Positions 49,483-58,056 of a DNA stretch of 64,000 bases are shown in pieces. The number at the start of each line of letters is the position of its first letter. Position 1 is the stretch's first letter. The notes beneath the pieces were generated by a model. The model saw only the letters and a program-made list of their open reading frames with translations. It did no database searches and was not told the origin of the DNA. Source of the stretch: a bacterium 1XD21-70 (GTDB lineage Bacteria; Bacillota; Clostridia; Lachnospirales; Lachnospiraceae); NCBI GenBank assembly GCA_003669055.1, contig RAYB01000027.1, positions 1 through 64,000 of the forward strand. Reading direction: 5' to 3'. The position numbers were made by a program, and so were the translations under genes.

Positions 49483-50688
49483 CTAAACCCTTCCTTGCCT
49501 CCCTGTCCCAAAAATCCGGTCCAGGATCCGGTGGGCCACCTCAGCCTTTGGCATTTTCTCCAGTTCCTCTGCCCCCTCTTGGGTGATAATGGTCACCACA
49601 TTGGTGTCGGCACCGAACCCGGCCCCCTCCACCCGCAGGCTGTTGGCAACGATCATATCCACCTTCTTCTTCCCCAGCTTTGCCCTGGAATTCTCAAGCA
49701 CATGTTCCGTCTCCATGGAGAAGCCGCACAAAAACTGCCCTTCCCTGCGGTGCTCCCCCAGCCATGCCAAGATGTCATCCGTCCTCTCAAGGGCAATCTC
49801 CATCCCGCCGTCGCCCTTCTTCGTTTTTTCCTTCCCCACCCGGGCAGGGCGGTAATCCGCCACCGCAGCTGCCTTGATGATGGCATCCTGGCCATAAGCC
49901 GCCTCTGCCACCGCCTCAAACATCTCCCGTGCACTCGACACCGGCACCAGCTTTACCCCCAGCGGGGCTGCCAGCGCTACCGGGCCGCTGACCAAAGTCA
50001 CCCTGGCCCCCCGCCTTGCCGCTGCCTGGGCAATGGCATATCCCATCTTCCCGGTGGAATGGTTGGTGATATAGCGGACCGGGTCAATGGCTTCCCGGGT
50101 CGGCCCTGCGGTCACCAAAACCTGTTTCCCCTCCAGGTCCTTCCCATAGGCAATCTCCTGTAAAATATATTCCAGGAGCACCGCCGGTTCCGGCATCTTC
50201 CCGGCTCCCACATCCCCGCATGCCAGATGCCCCTTCTCCGGCTCGATCACCTGCATCCCGTACTCCTGGCACTTTTTTAAGTTGTCCTTTGTCACCGGAT
50301 TCTCATACATCCGTGTGTTCATGGCAGGCACGATCAGTTTGGGCGCCTGGCAGGCCAGAAATGTGGTGGTCAGCATATCGTCCGCCAGCCCATGGGCTGC
50401 CTTGGCAATCACGTTGGCCGTCGCCGGCGCTACCAAGAATATGTCTGCCCTCTTTGCCAGTTCCACATGTTCTACCTGGAACCGGAAATTCCGGTCAAAA
50501 GTATCCACCAGGCATTTATTCCCTGTCAGGGACTCAAACGTTGTGGGGGTGATAAAATTACAGGCGTTCTTTGTTAGGATCACCTCCACATCGGCATGAA
50601 GCTTTTTTAACATGCTGGCCAAATTCGGAATCTTATAGGCAGCAATCCCGCCGCTCACCCCCAGCACTACCGTCTTTCCCCGCAGCAT
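49483..50688 (-). CDS. coaBC: Bifunctional phosphopantothenoylcysteine decarboxylase / phosphopantothenate-cysteine ligase
   Basis: 401 residues, full-length Dfp fusion. CoaC half (about 1-180): flavin motif GVSGGIAAYK (about 10-19), PAMNTRMYENP and ACGDVGAGKMPEP with the active-site Cys. CoaB half (about 185-400): VLVTAGPTREAIDPVRYITN, STGKMGYAIAQAA, the AAVADYRP strand and the KxxKK segment KLGKKK. It carries out steps two and three of CoA synthesis. It is divergent from coaX, the pantothenate kinase that does step one. The ATG has AAAGGAGG. The esterase gene follows in the same direction. Confidence 0.97.
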   Translation of the reverse strand: MLRGKTVVLGVSGGIAAYKIPNLASMLKKLHADVEVILTKNACNFITPTTFESLTGNKCLVDTFDRNFRFQVEHVELAKRADIFLVAPATANVIAKAAHGLADDMLTTTFLACQAPKLIVPAMNTRMYENPVTKDNLKKCQEYGMQVIEPEKGHLACGDVGAGKMPEPAVLLEYILQEIAYGKDLEGKQVLVTAGPTREAIDPVRYITNHSTGKMGYAIAQAAARRGARVTLVSGPVALAAPLGVKLVPVSSAREMFEAVAEAAYGQDAIIKAAAVADYRPARVGKEKTKKGDGGMEIALERTDDILAWLGEHRREGQFLCGFSMETEHVLENSRAKLGKKKVDMIVANSLRVEGAGFGADTNVVTIITQEGAEELEKMPKAEVAHRILDRIFGTGRQGRV

Positions 50689-50800
50689 AGTCTCCTCCTT
50701 TAAGACAAACCGTTGTCTTTTCTCTGAAAATATGTTAGAGTGTGTTTGAATCTGCTGCTATAGTATAGCACAAATTTTTTCCATTTGAAAGGAGTTCCCC

Positions 50801-51565
50801 ATGATTTTAGCAATTGATATGGGTAATACCAATATTGTGGTCGGGGGGATTGACTCCACCCGGACTTATTTTGTGGAGCGGATCACCACCGACCATGTGA
50901 AAACAGGGCTGGAATACGCCGTCAACATTAAAAACATCCTGGAAATCCACGGCATCGACAAATCCCTTGTGGAGGGCGCCATCATGTCTTCCGTGGTCCC
51001 TCCCCTGAATGCCCCCATCTCCTCTGCCATCAACAAGCTTTTTGGCTTCCGCCCGAAGCTTGTAGGTTCCGGCATGAAAACCGGGCTCAATATTATTATG
51101 GATAACCCCAAGACCGTGGGGAGCGACATGATCGTGGACGCCGTAGCCGTACTGAAGGAATATCCCCTGCCTGCCATTGTCATCGATATGGGAACCGCCA
51201 CCACCATGTCCGTAGTGGACAAAAAAGGAAACTATATAGGCGGGATCATCTTCCCCGGCCTGCGCGTTTCCCTCGATTCCCTGAGCAGCAAAGCCGCCCA
51301 GCTGCCGTCTATCAGCCTGGACATCCCCAAAAAAGTAATCGGGAAAAACACTATCGACTGTATGCGCAGCGGCATTATGTACGGCAATGCGGGGATGATC
51401 GACGGGATCATTGAGCGGATGGAGGCAGAACTTGGCGAAAAGGCCACCATTGTCGCTACTGGCGGCCTGTCCCGTTTCGTCGTGCCCCTATGCAGGCATA
51501 ACATCATCTATGACGAAGCTTTATTGATGAAAGGGCTGTGGATTTTATACGATAAGAACCGGTGA
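50801..51565 (+). CDS. coaX: Type III pantothenate kinase
   Basis: 254 residues of the ASKHA fold: phosphate-1 motif DMGNTNIVVGG (about 5-15), GSDMIVDAVA, the phosphate-2 motif DMGTATTMSVVD (about 128-139), GIIFPGLRVSLDSL and a C-terminal VATGGLSRF. Type III kinases need a monovalent cation and are not feedback-inhibited by CoA. The ATG follows GAAAGGAG. It is transcribed away from coaBC across a 112-base shared promoter region, so the first three CoA steps are encoded back-to-back. The stop is followed 28 bases later by the 3' end of a convergent gene. Confidence 0.96.
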   Translation: MILAIDMGNTNIVVGGIDSTRTYFVERITTDHVKTGLEYAVNIKNILEIHGIDKSLVEGAIMSSVVPPLNAPISSAINKLFGFRPKLVGSGMKTGLNIIMDNPKTVGSDMIVDAVAVLKEYPLPAIVIDMGTATTMSVVDKKGNYIGGIIFPGLRVSLDSLSSKAAQLPSISLDIPKKVIGKNTIDCMRSGIMYGNAGMIDGIIERMEAELGEKATIVATGGLSRFVVPLCRHNIIYDEALLMKGLWILYDKNR

Positions 51566-51593
51566 GTGATTTCATGGAAAACGTCTTGCCGGG

Positions 51594-52841
51594 CTATTGG
51601 TAATGCTCCTTCCATTCCTCTGCTGCCAGCCGGTCATGGCGCCACCAGGTGTCAGGCGTTTCCCCCGAAGGAAGCATCTCATTGGAGACGTACTGAAAAC
51701 GGCCGTCATCCAACAGCCGGATTACGGTCCTGTGGGAATAGGCTTTTGATGTATTTTCATAAGGATATACCCCATTGACTGTAAGCGCAATGGTTCCGTC
51801 CTGGTTTATTGTATAAGAGGCCACTTCCGGATAGGGGATCTCCGGGTACTGGGCTTCATAACTCCCCCTTGGCCTGTATTCATAGGCCGCCTTTTGGGGC
51901 AAATATGTAGTTTTAGAGCGCAGGGTTTCCTGGTCTATCTTAAAATACCTCATGATGACAGTTTCAAAGACCTCCTCCGGTATCTGGCATATGCCCCCCG
52001 CATTTACGCCTTCTGCGGCAACATAAGGGTTCTGCCGGCCATATAAACGGGGGCAGAGGATATCAAAAAGATCATAAAAGTCCAACCCATTGTAGTCCTC
52101 TTCGCTCCAGCTGCAGAGGAACAGGTTGTTCCATCCATAACCGACAGGCAGCACATACTCCCGGTTGTATTCCCGTAACCGGCTGTCTAACGGCAGCACC
52201 CGGATAGCGGTATGCTCCGGCGCATTGCTTAAGGTAAGGACAAACTCTTCTTCCGAAAAAGGGCTTCCTTCCCATATCAGGTACCCTTCCTGTGTATACT
52301 GCCAAAAGCCGGCAGGATAGCTTGTGCTGCCCTCAGCCTGAAACTTTCCGTCAACGCCCAGCCTGTACCCCGTCCTGGTTACCGTCATGTTGCTGCCTTT
52401 GCATTTCAGTTCATAGGCGAAAAAAGAATCCGGGCCGTCCACCACGAGGATGGCCACTTCTGCATTTTCCTCCCCCTCTGCCATCCTGCAAAATTCCAGC
52501 ACCTCGTCAGCCCCTTCCATGTCCACCTGATTGCCGCCATCGACAGCCACATATCCGCTCTCCCCAAGGGCAGCCACCACACGGGCAGCTGTTTCCAGGC
52601 CATAGGACGTGCCCGCGTCCTTTGTTTCTTCATAAAAAATACGGGAAATCTCAGCGATACTCTCTTCCGGCAGGACCGTGCGGCTGGCTTCCCCTGCCTG
52701 CAGGGTGCTGCTTTCCTCCCATTCCGACCCAGCAGCCGGAAAGTCTGCGGGTGCCGGGGGCTTGCCTGCCGTCCCACATGCTGTAGCAGCAAGCGCAGAT
52801 AGCGCCGCCCCCAACAGCAGCATGTTTTTTTTACGCCTCAT
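51594..52841 (-). CDS. Large lipoprotein of unknown function
   Basis: 415 residues from the ATG at 52841 (GGGAGGAAG site). A signal peptide ends in a lipobox ALAATAC (Cys about 22), then a Pro/Ala/Glu-rich linker. The rest (about 45-415) is a mixed alpha/beta extracellular part with many Trp/Tyr, including a helix-rich first section (ISRIFYEETKDAGTSYGLET) and a later beta-rich section ending DTWWRHDRLAAEEWKEHYQ. No family is named with confidence; similar lipoproteins of unknown role occur in Lachnospiraceae. It has its own promoter (52944-52972) right after the GPH symporter gene. Confidence 0.8.
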   Translation of the reverse strand: MRRKKNMLLLGAALSALAATACGTAGKPPAPADFPAAGSEWEESSTLQAGEASRTVLPEESIAEISRIFYEETKDAGTSYGLETAARVVAALGESGYVAVDGGNQVDMEGADEVLEFCRMAEGEENAEVAILVVDGPDSFFAYELKCKGSNMTVTRTGYRLGVDGKFQAEGSTSYPAGFWQYTQEGYLIWEGSPFSEEEFVLTLSNAPEHTAIRVLPLDSRLREYNREYVLPVGYGWNNLFLCSWSEEDYNGLDFYDLFDILCPRLYGRQNPYVAAEGVNAGGICQIPEEVFETVIMRYFKIDQETLRSKTTYLPQKAAYEYRPRGSYEAQYPEIPYPEVASYTINQDGTIALTVNGVYPYENTSKAYSHRTVIRLLDDGRFQYVSNEMLPSGETPDTWWRHDRLAAEEWKEHYQ

Positions 52842-52943
52842 AACGGCTTCCTCCCTCTTTTTGTCTCCGATTGATAAAGCTTTCCCGCCCCACCACATAA
52901 AAGCAGGGGGCTTCCCCTCTGCTTTCGTGTGATACCATATTGC

Positions 52944-52972
52944 AGGATACAAGATCAGCCAGCAAAAGTCAA
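52944..52972 (-). promoter_or_regulatory. Promoter of the large lipoprotein gene
   Basis: -35 TTGACT (52967-52972), 17-bp spacer, -10 TATCCT (52944-52949), minus strand, just before the upstream gene's stop. Confidence 0.6.
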
Positions 52973-52979
52973 TAGACAA

Positions 52980-54353
52980 TTACAACATGCCGCTCCCCTT
53001 CCTCTCCTGGATTTCCTGCACAATCTTATGGTAAGCCTTCTTATTCAGCCGGTAAAAGTACAGGACTGCTGCTGTTACCATCCACAACACACCAGGAACC
53101 GTGGTAAAAGAATGTTTCATCACTGCCACTACAGCCGGGTTCTGCTGCTGATTGGCAAGATACCCCATGCTTCCCAGAACACCTGCCAGGACAGAAGTGC
53201 CTATGGCCATGCCGATTTTATTGCCCAGGGAGATAAACGCATACTGAAAGCCGTCATTGCGCAGGCCTGTCTTCCACTCCCCATATTCTACACAATCCGG
53301 CACAATGGCATAAATGGCTGTGTTAAACCCGGAAAAGAAAAACTGGGAAAGGCAGGAAAACAGATAAAAGGGAACCGGGGATGCCCCTGCCGTGAAAAAA
53401 TACATGCAGAACATGCTGATTCCTGTAAGCAGTGCAAAAATCGAAGCAGAACGCCCTTTATTATTGGTCAGCCGAAATACCATCGGGAAGCAGGCTGCGC
53501 CGATAATCGAAGGAAGGATAATAAACAGGGAGTATGTACTAAATAATGCCTGGTTCCCTTCCACATAAGTAAAATAATAAAGCGCGTCTGCATTTCTCCC
53601 ATAAAGCGTTATGCCGAACAAAAACTGTCCTGCCACTGCAATCATATACGGCTTGTTTTTTGCAACCGAAGTCAGCTGCACCTTCAGAGAGATTTTTTCC
53701 CTCTCCGGCACCTCCACCACTTCCTTTGTTTTTGCAAAGCAGAAAATGTGGCACGCGGCAAAGATACATCCATAGACCGCAGCAACCAGAAGGTAGCCCT
53801 TCTTATCATTTCCTCCTCCCAGTGCCCCAATCAGAGGAACCGTGATAATATTAATAATGCCAATGGCAATCATCGCGCTGACTGAACGGAAGGTGTTGAT
53901 CTTTGCCCGCTCTTCAATATTCTGTGTCATGGCACCGCACAGGGTGCCGTAAGGAATATTGACACAGGTATAGCCCAGCACCAGAATACAATAGGTGACT
54001 GCCATGTAAACAATCTTTGTGGCAGGCGGCCAACCAGGATGAGCCCAGAATGTCAGCATCAATACCACGGCAGTTAATGGCGCGGCAACCAAAAGCCAGG
54101 GACGGTATCTTCCCCATTTTGTATGGGTTTTATCGCTCAGCCCCCCGATCACCGGGTCATTTATGGCATCCCAGAACCTTGAAAACAACATCAGCCCTGC
54201 GACAGCCCCCATACCGATTCCGAAAACATCTGTATAAAAAATCATCAGGAAATTTCCCACAAACATCCAACTGAAGTTACACCCCACGTCCCCCATGCCA
54301 TAGGCAATCTTGCTGACCAATGGCACCTTTACATCCGTATCTTTTTGCCCCAT
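52980..54353 (-). CDS. GPH-family sugar/polyol:cation symporter
   Basis: 457 residues with about 12 membrane segments. Hallmarks of the glycoside-pentoside-hexuronide family (MelB/UidB-like): KIAYGMGDVGCNFSW at the N-terminus, the first-loop signature FWDAINDPVIGGLSDKT (about 60-76) with KWGRYRPWLL, and VPDCVEYGEWKTGLRNDG in the second half. It would take up a sugar, glycoside or polyol together with Na+ or H+. It lies 48 bases after the polyol dehydrogenase gene, whose regulator is a ROK protein, so the substrate is probably the polyol or sugar handled by that enzyme. The ATG has AAGGAGG. Confidence 0.92.
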   Translation of the reverse strand: MGQKDTDVKVPLVSKIAYGMGDVGCNFSWMFVGNFLMIFYTDVFGIGMGAVAGLMLFSRFWDAINDPVIGGLSDKTHTKWGRYRPWLLVAAPLTAVVLMLTFWAHPGWPPATKIVYMAVTYCILVLGYTCVNIPYGTLCGAMTQNIEERAKINTFRSVSAMIAIGIINIITVPLIGALGGGNDKKGYLLVAAVYGCIFAACHIFCFAKTKEVVEVPEREKISLKVQLTSVAKNKPYMIAVAGQFLFGITLYGRNADALYYFTYVEGNQALFSTYSLFIILPSIIGAACFPMVFRLTNNKGRSASIFALLTGISMFCMYFFTAGASPVPFYLFSCLSQFFFSGFNTAIYAIVPDCVEYGEWKTGLRNDGFQYAFISLGNKIGMAIGTSVLAGVLGSMGYLANQQQNPAVVAVMKHSFTTVPGVLWMVTAAVLYFYRLNKKAYHKIVQEIQERKGSGML

Positions 54354-54401
54354 ACCTGGCCTCCTTGAATAATAGATATCACCTCCCAGGAATCCTCCCG
54401 G

Positions 54402-55451
54402 TTATTCTGCAATGCGGATAACAGCTTTTACAATATCCGCCTTATTGTTCACACTGTAATCCATGGCTTTCTGCACCTCGTCAAGCCCGAACACATCCGT
54501 CACAATCCCTTTCAGGTTTACTTTGCCTGCCGCAACCGCATCAATGGCCATGGGATAGATATGGCGGTAGCGGAATACTGTCTGAAAGGTCAGTTCTTTA
54601 TCCAGGGCAAGGCTCATGGGAAGCGTCATCTCCCCGCTCTTGCTGTAGCCCACCAGCACGACTGTCGCACCCTTTTTCGTCATATGGATTGTCTGGACAG
54701 TAGTGGTTTGAGTCCCTGCTGTCTCCACTGCCAGATCACATCCTTTTCCTCCTGTCAGTTTTTGTACTTCCTCCACCGCATCGGCCCGGCTTGCGTTGAT
54801 CACACCGTCTGCCCCCAGTTCCAATGCTTTCTGAAGGCGTTTTTCCATGATGTCCACCACATATACCTTTGATACCCCCATGGCCTTTAACGCCATCATG
54901 GTTACAAGGCCGATGCAGCCTGCACCCGTAACCACTGCTGTCTGTCCTGCCCTTGCCCCTCCCTGCATGGCCGCATGGAAGCCTACCGCTAACGGCTCAA
55001 TCAGGGCGCCTTCCAGGGTGCTTACCTTATCCGGCAGCTTAAAGCAGAGATCTGCTTCATGAGCCACATATTCCTGAAACACCCCATCTACGGGAGGTGT
55101 TGCAAAAAATACCACATCCGGGCAGAGATTGTAATGTCCGGTCTTGCAAAATTCACAGTGCCCGCAGGTCTTTCCCGGTTCTAACGCAACCCTGTCGCCG
55201 GCCTTCAGATGTTTTACATCCTTTCCCACCTCCACCACGGTTCCTCCCGGCTCATGCCCCAGCACAAACGGCGGCTTTACCACATAATCCCCAATGGCCC
55301 CTGTCTCATAATAATGCAGGTCACTGCCGCAGATGCCCACATATTCCAATTTTACCAGCACCTCATTGTCTTTTGGCACAGGAATCTTTCTTTCTTCAAA
55401 TCCCATCTTGCCAATCCCCAGCATAACCGCAGTTTTCATCGTTCCTTTCAT
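54402..55451 (-). CDS. Zn-dependent NAD(P) alcohol dehydrogenase, xylitol/sorbitol dehydrogenase type
   Basis: 349 residues of the MDR family. Catalytic Zn region [20 protein letters not shown] (Cys about 42) with [12 protein letters not shown], structural Zn lobe [15 protein letters not shown] (four Cys, about 99-113), and Rossmann motif [14 protein letters not shown]. The [21 protein letters not shown] pattern matches xylitol and sorbitol dehydrogenases, which oxidise C5/C6 polyols to ketoses. The ATG has AAAGGGG. It is first in the operon with the GPH symporter and is preceded by a strong promoter with a ROK-type palindrome. The exact polyol is not decided by the sequence. Confidence 0.9.
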   Translation of the reverse strand: MKGTMKTAVMLGIGKMGFEERKIPVPKDNEVLVKLEYVGICGSDLHYYETGAIGDYVVKPPFVLGHEPGGTVVEVGKDVKHLKAGDRVALEPGKTCGHCEFCKTGHYNLCPDVVFFATPPVDGVFQEYVAHEADLCFKLPDKVSTLEGALIEPLAVGFHAAMQGGARAGQTAVVTGAGCIGLVTMMALKAMGVSKVYVVDIMEKRLQKALELGADGVINASRADAVEEVQKLTGGKGCDLAVETAGTQTTTVQTIHMTKKGATVVLVGYSKSGEMTLPMSLALDKELTFQTVFRYRHIYPMAIDAVAAGKVNLKGIVTDVFGLDEVQKAMDYSVNNKADIVKAVIRIAE

Positions 55452-55484
55452 GATAATTCCCCTTTCTGTTTTACTTTTTAATAT

Positions 55485-55499
55485 ACTTTATTAAATAGT
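55485..55499. promoter_or_regulatory. Candidate ROK/XylR operator
   Basis: ACTTTATTAAATAGT is an imperfect palindrome directly downstream of the -10 of the dehydrogenase promoter, where a repressor would block initiation. AT-rich palindromes of this type are usual for XylR-like ROK regulators. Confidence 0.5.
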
Positions 55500-55514
55500 T
55501 TTATTATGTATCTG

Positions 55515-55543
55515 ATTATATTTCTCCTTCATGATTTTGTCAA
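55515..55543 (-). promoter_or_regulatory. Promoter of the polyol dehydrogenase-symporter operon
   Basis: Perfect consensus TTGACA (55538-55543), 17-bp spacer, TATAAT (55515-55520), minus strand. Confidence 0.85.
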
Positions 55544-55614
55544 TATAAAATCGAAATCCTTTTCTTTTTCGTGGTTTCTGCCAAATTACAAACACAATTT
55601 TTGGTGATTCTGCA

Positions 55615-55646
55615 ATAAAAAAAGAGATTCCATCTCTGAAATCTCT
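55615..55646 (-). terminator. Terminator after the ROK regulator gene
   Basis: AGAGATTTC...GAATCTCT stem followed by TTTTTTT on the minus strand. Confidence 0.85.
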
Positions 55647-55707
55647 CTGATCAAATGGATCCTGTCTGTACATTCGTGCATCGCCACTCCAACTCCAGGC
55701 GGCAATC

Positions 55708-56826
55708 CTATACCTGTTCCATAAACAACTCTATAATTTTCAGGGAAGCCCCCAGTGCTGCCGCCCCCATCTTGTGGCGGCACACCCGGACAAAGGAACT
55801 GCTTTCCTCAAACGTATTTCTTTCTGATACCTTATCCCGCACATCCCGGATATGTTCTCCCATGCAGCTTCCCACATACCCTCCCAGGACTATATCGCAA
55901 TCCAGAACCATATGGATATTATTCACTGCTATGGCAAGGTAAGAGGTATATTGATCCCAAAGCCCAACCGCCTCCTGTTCTCCCTTTTCAAGCCGCTCAA
56001 AAAAATCTTCCAGTTTCCCCTCTGACAGGCACTTTGCCGAACAGTAGGCATCCAGGCATCCATATTTTCCACAGTAGCAGGGCTCCCCGTCCGGCACAAT
56101 AGTCATATGCCCCACTTCCCCGCACCGGAAATTTTTCCCTTGTACCAGCCTGCCGTTATTGTAAACCGCCCCTCCTACCGTATTGCTCAAAGACAGATAA
56201 AAGAAGCTTTCCCTGCTTTCCGACTGAATCCCCTCCGCATAAGCCCCTGCATTGGCATCATTAAGGAAGTGGCAAGGGCAGGCAAAAAAGCGGCTTACCA
56301 TGGAAAACGGCAGGGCGCTCACCCCAAGGATATGAGAATCTGCCACCTCCTCCCTGTCTAAGTCAATAATCCCGGGAAAAGAGATTCCGATTCCCAGAAC
56401 CTCCTTTTCTTCCCATCCGCTTTCGTGAAGAAAGCTTTCCAGCTTTTGGCTCACCTCCTGGTAATAGCGTTCCTCTGCCGCATAGGGAAGGAATATACGG
56501 TCATATTTTAAAATCCTGCCTGTCAGGCCGGTAAGAACCAGGCTGATATGGTTTTTCGTTATATCCAGCCCCACTGCTTTCCCAGTGTCATCTGACACGG
56601 CTAAGGCTTTTGCCCTTCTTCCCCCGGTAGACTGAAGTTCCCCTTTTTCTTCCACCAGCCCTTTCTCGATCAATTCCTTTGTTATCTGTGTCGTAGTCGG
56701 CAGGCTCAGTTTCAGGGCATAGGAAATATCCGGGTTGGACACCATTCCATTTTTGCACAGATACCGAAAAACATCATTTCTGTTTTTCTTCTTTACTTCC
56801 ATATTGGTAATCTTTTTCTTATCCAT
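55708..56826 (-). CDS. ROK-family transcriptional regulator (XylR/NagC-like)
   Basis: 372 residues. N-terminal winged HTH (about 14-70: VFRYLCKNGMVSNPDISYAL, then LPTTTQITKELIEKGLV) fused to a ROK sugar-kinase-like domain (about 85-370). The zinc-binding signature is clear: GEVGHMTIVPDGEPCYCGKYGCLDAY, with His and three Cys. GLDITKNHISLVL is the first phosphate-loop-like strand. The ROK domain senses a sugar and releases DNA. The gene lies upstream of the dehydrogenase/GPH symporter operon in the same direction, with its own terminator, and probably controls that operon. The ATG has GGGAG before it. Confidence 0.92.
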   Translation of the reverse strand: MDKKKITNMEVKKKNRNDVFRYLCKNGMVSNPDISYALKLSLPTTTQITKELIEKGLVEEKGELQSTGGRRAKALAVSDDTGKAVGLDITKNHISLVLTGLTGRILKYDRIFLPYAAEERYYQEVSQKLESFLHESGWEEKEVLGIGISFPGIIDLDREEVADSHILGVSALPFSMVSRFFACPCHFLNDANAGAYAEGIQSESRESFFYLSLSNTVGGAVYNNGRLVQGKNFRCGEVGHMTIVPDGEPCYCGKYGCLDAYCSAKCLSEGKLEDFFERLEKGEQEAVGLWDQYTSYLAIAVNNIHMVLDCDIVLGGYVGSCMGEHIRDVRDKVSERNTFEESSSFVRVCRHKMGAAALGASLKIIELFMEQV

Positions 56827-56957
56827 TTGGGCTCCCAGACTTTATAAAAGTATTTTTTTAAGTATAATTTATCATGGATTGCATAAATTATCTATTACTT
56901 TTTTTGTTTTTCCGGCTGAAAGTTTTGGCTGGTTTCTATTTTTTCTGAATCCGCTCC

Positions 56958-56986
56958 TTTACAACAATGGCAAGTTATTGTATGAT
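56958..56986 (+). promoter_or_regulatory. Promoter of the Lys/Ala-rich small protein gene
   Basis: -35 TTTACA (56958-56963), 17-bp spacer, -10 TATGAT (56981-56986), plus strand. Confidence 0.6.
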
Positions 56987-57025
56987 TACATTATTAATAA
57001 ATTTCAGATTAAGGAGATGGTTTAA

Positions 57026-57313
57026 ATGCCAAGAGGAGTAAAAAAAGAAATCGTTTATACCGGCAAGGCTTTAAAACTGCATGAAAGAATCCAGAAAATG
57101 GAAACCGAATTAAAAGCGGCAAAAGAGGAATTAAAAATCGCCTACAAAGAACAGGTAAAGGCCGAAAAAGCTGCTGCCATCAAGGAAAAGAAAGCCGCTG
57201 CTGCCGCCGCTAAAAAGGCCATGAAAGAGAACCGGTCCAAAATATTAAAAGCCATCGACGAATCCGGAAAATCAGCGGAAGAAATCCTGGCTCTTCTTTC
57301 CAGTGAAACTTAA
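57026..57313 (+). CDS. Lys/Ala/Glu-rich helical small protein, unknown function
   Basis: 95 residues, about half of them Lys, Ala or Glu, forming an almost continuous helix or coiled coil (about 14-75), with an Ala/Lys core (EKKAAAAAAKKAMKEN) that recalls the tails of histone-H1-like proteins. The last 20 residues (ILKAIDESGKSAEEILALLS) look like a small amphipathic helix pair. There is no signal peptide or membrane segment. The ATG has AAGGAG, a promoter upstream and a terminator downstream, so it is a monocistronic gene. Nucleoid or RNA association is possible from composition alone, but no family is recognised. Confidence 0.8.
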   Translation: MPRGVKKEIVYTGKALKLHERIQKMETELKAAKEELKIAYKEQVKAEKAAAIKEKKAAAAAAKKAMKENRSKILKAIDESGKSAEEILALLSSET

Positions 57314-57369
57314 TTCCAGAAAAAAACCGGAGATCCGCAGCATCTCGAACTAACCTGATTTTATGGAAA

Positions 57370-57416
57370 GACCACTAAGACCCGAAGAACTTCCGGCATT
57401 AGTGGTCTGTATTTTT
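57370..57416. terminator. Terminator after the small protein gene
   Basis: GACCACTAA...TTAGTGGTC with an inner CCGAAG/CTTCCGG stem, then TGTATTTTT on the plus strand. It also closes the pseudogene on the other strand. Confidence 0.75.
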
Positions 57417-57423
57417 GCGGAAA

Positions 57424-57806
57424 TTATTTTTTCTTTGCTTTTACCAGCAGCATCATCGGACGGCGCAATTCATCCTCCATCCCCGCAATACCCATCATTT
57501 CTTCGGGCGGTTCTGCCTCCTCTACGGCTTCCAATCCAAAACCATGGTTCAATAACCCCATCAATATCTGTGTGAGCGTGTGGTGCTGCTTTACCACATC
57601 ACACCCCAAAAAACGGCTCCTTGTTCTGCTGCATACTTACAATGCCAGCCATAGCCGCACCCCAAATCGAGAACCTTTTTCCCCCGGAGAGGAGGAAACA
57701 AAGGCTTTAGCTGGTGCCATTCCCCGGCAGAGCCCAAGCCGTCCCTGCTGCGGGGCATTTTGGCATACTCCTCAAAGAATTTTTCATTATCATATTCATT
57801 CCCCAT
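57424..57806 (-). pseudogene. SAM-dependent methyltransferase pseudogene (internal deletion and frameshift)
   Basis: The N-terminal part starts at an ATG at 57806 (MGNEYDNEKFFEEYAKMPRS) and reaches the SAM motif KKVLDLGCGYGWHCKYAAEQ, then runs out in the wrong frame near 57600. The rest is in another frame ending at 57424, with a typical methyltransferase C-terminus (LLNHGFGLEAVEEAEPPEEM, ending MMLLVKAKKK). About 110-130 middle residues of the family are missing. It cannot give a working enzyme. It lies convergent with the small protein gene. Confidence 0.8.
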
Positions 57807-58056
57807 GTCTGTCCTCCTGTTTTGGTCTGCTTTGATAGCGGCTTCCACTGCCCCTTTAGGAAACATGATAGCACGTTTCATTAAGACATGCACACCCTAA
57901 CCTGCAAAATTTCAAAAAATCAGCCGAAATATAAAATCAGTCTGTTAAGAACAGGAATATTAATGTATAATGTAATTGCCTCAGCAAGAGGCATTACCCA
58001 GGCGGCTCTGTTATGGGGCTGTTTAGAGTGCATTAAATTTAATAGCAGGAGGTTAA
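57807..58056. other. Leader region of the large surface-protein gene
   Basis: About 250 bases without a gene. A TATAAT (57966-57971) without a good -35 is visible, followed by a GCCTC-AGCAA-GAGGC hairpin (about 57979-57993), and an AGGAGG ribosome-binding site directly before the GTG at 58057. The long untranslated leader may be structured. No known riboswitch class was recognised. Confidence 0.4.

Noticed and set aside
57966-58056. Cyclic-di-GMP riboswitch in the leader of the surface-protein gene
   Set aside because: Only a small GCCTC/GAGGC hairpin is visible; the conserved core of the GEMM classes is absent.
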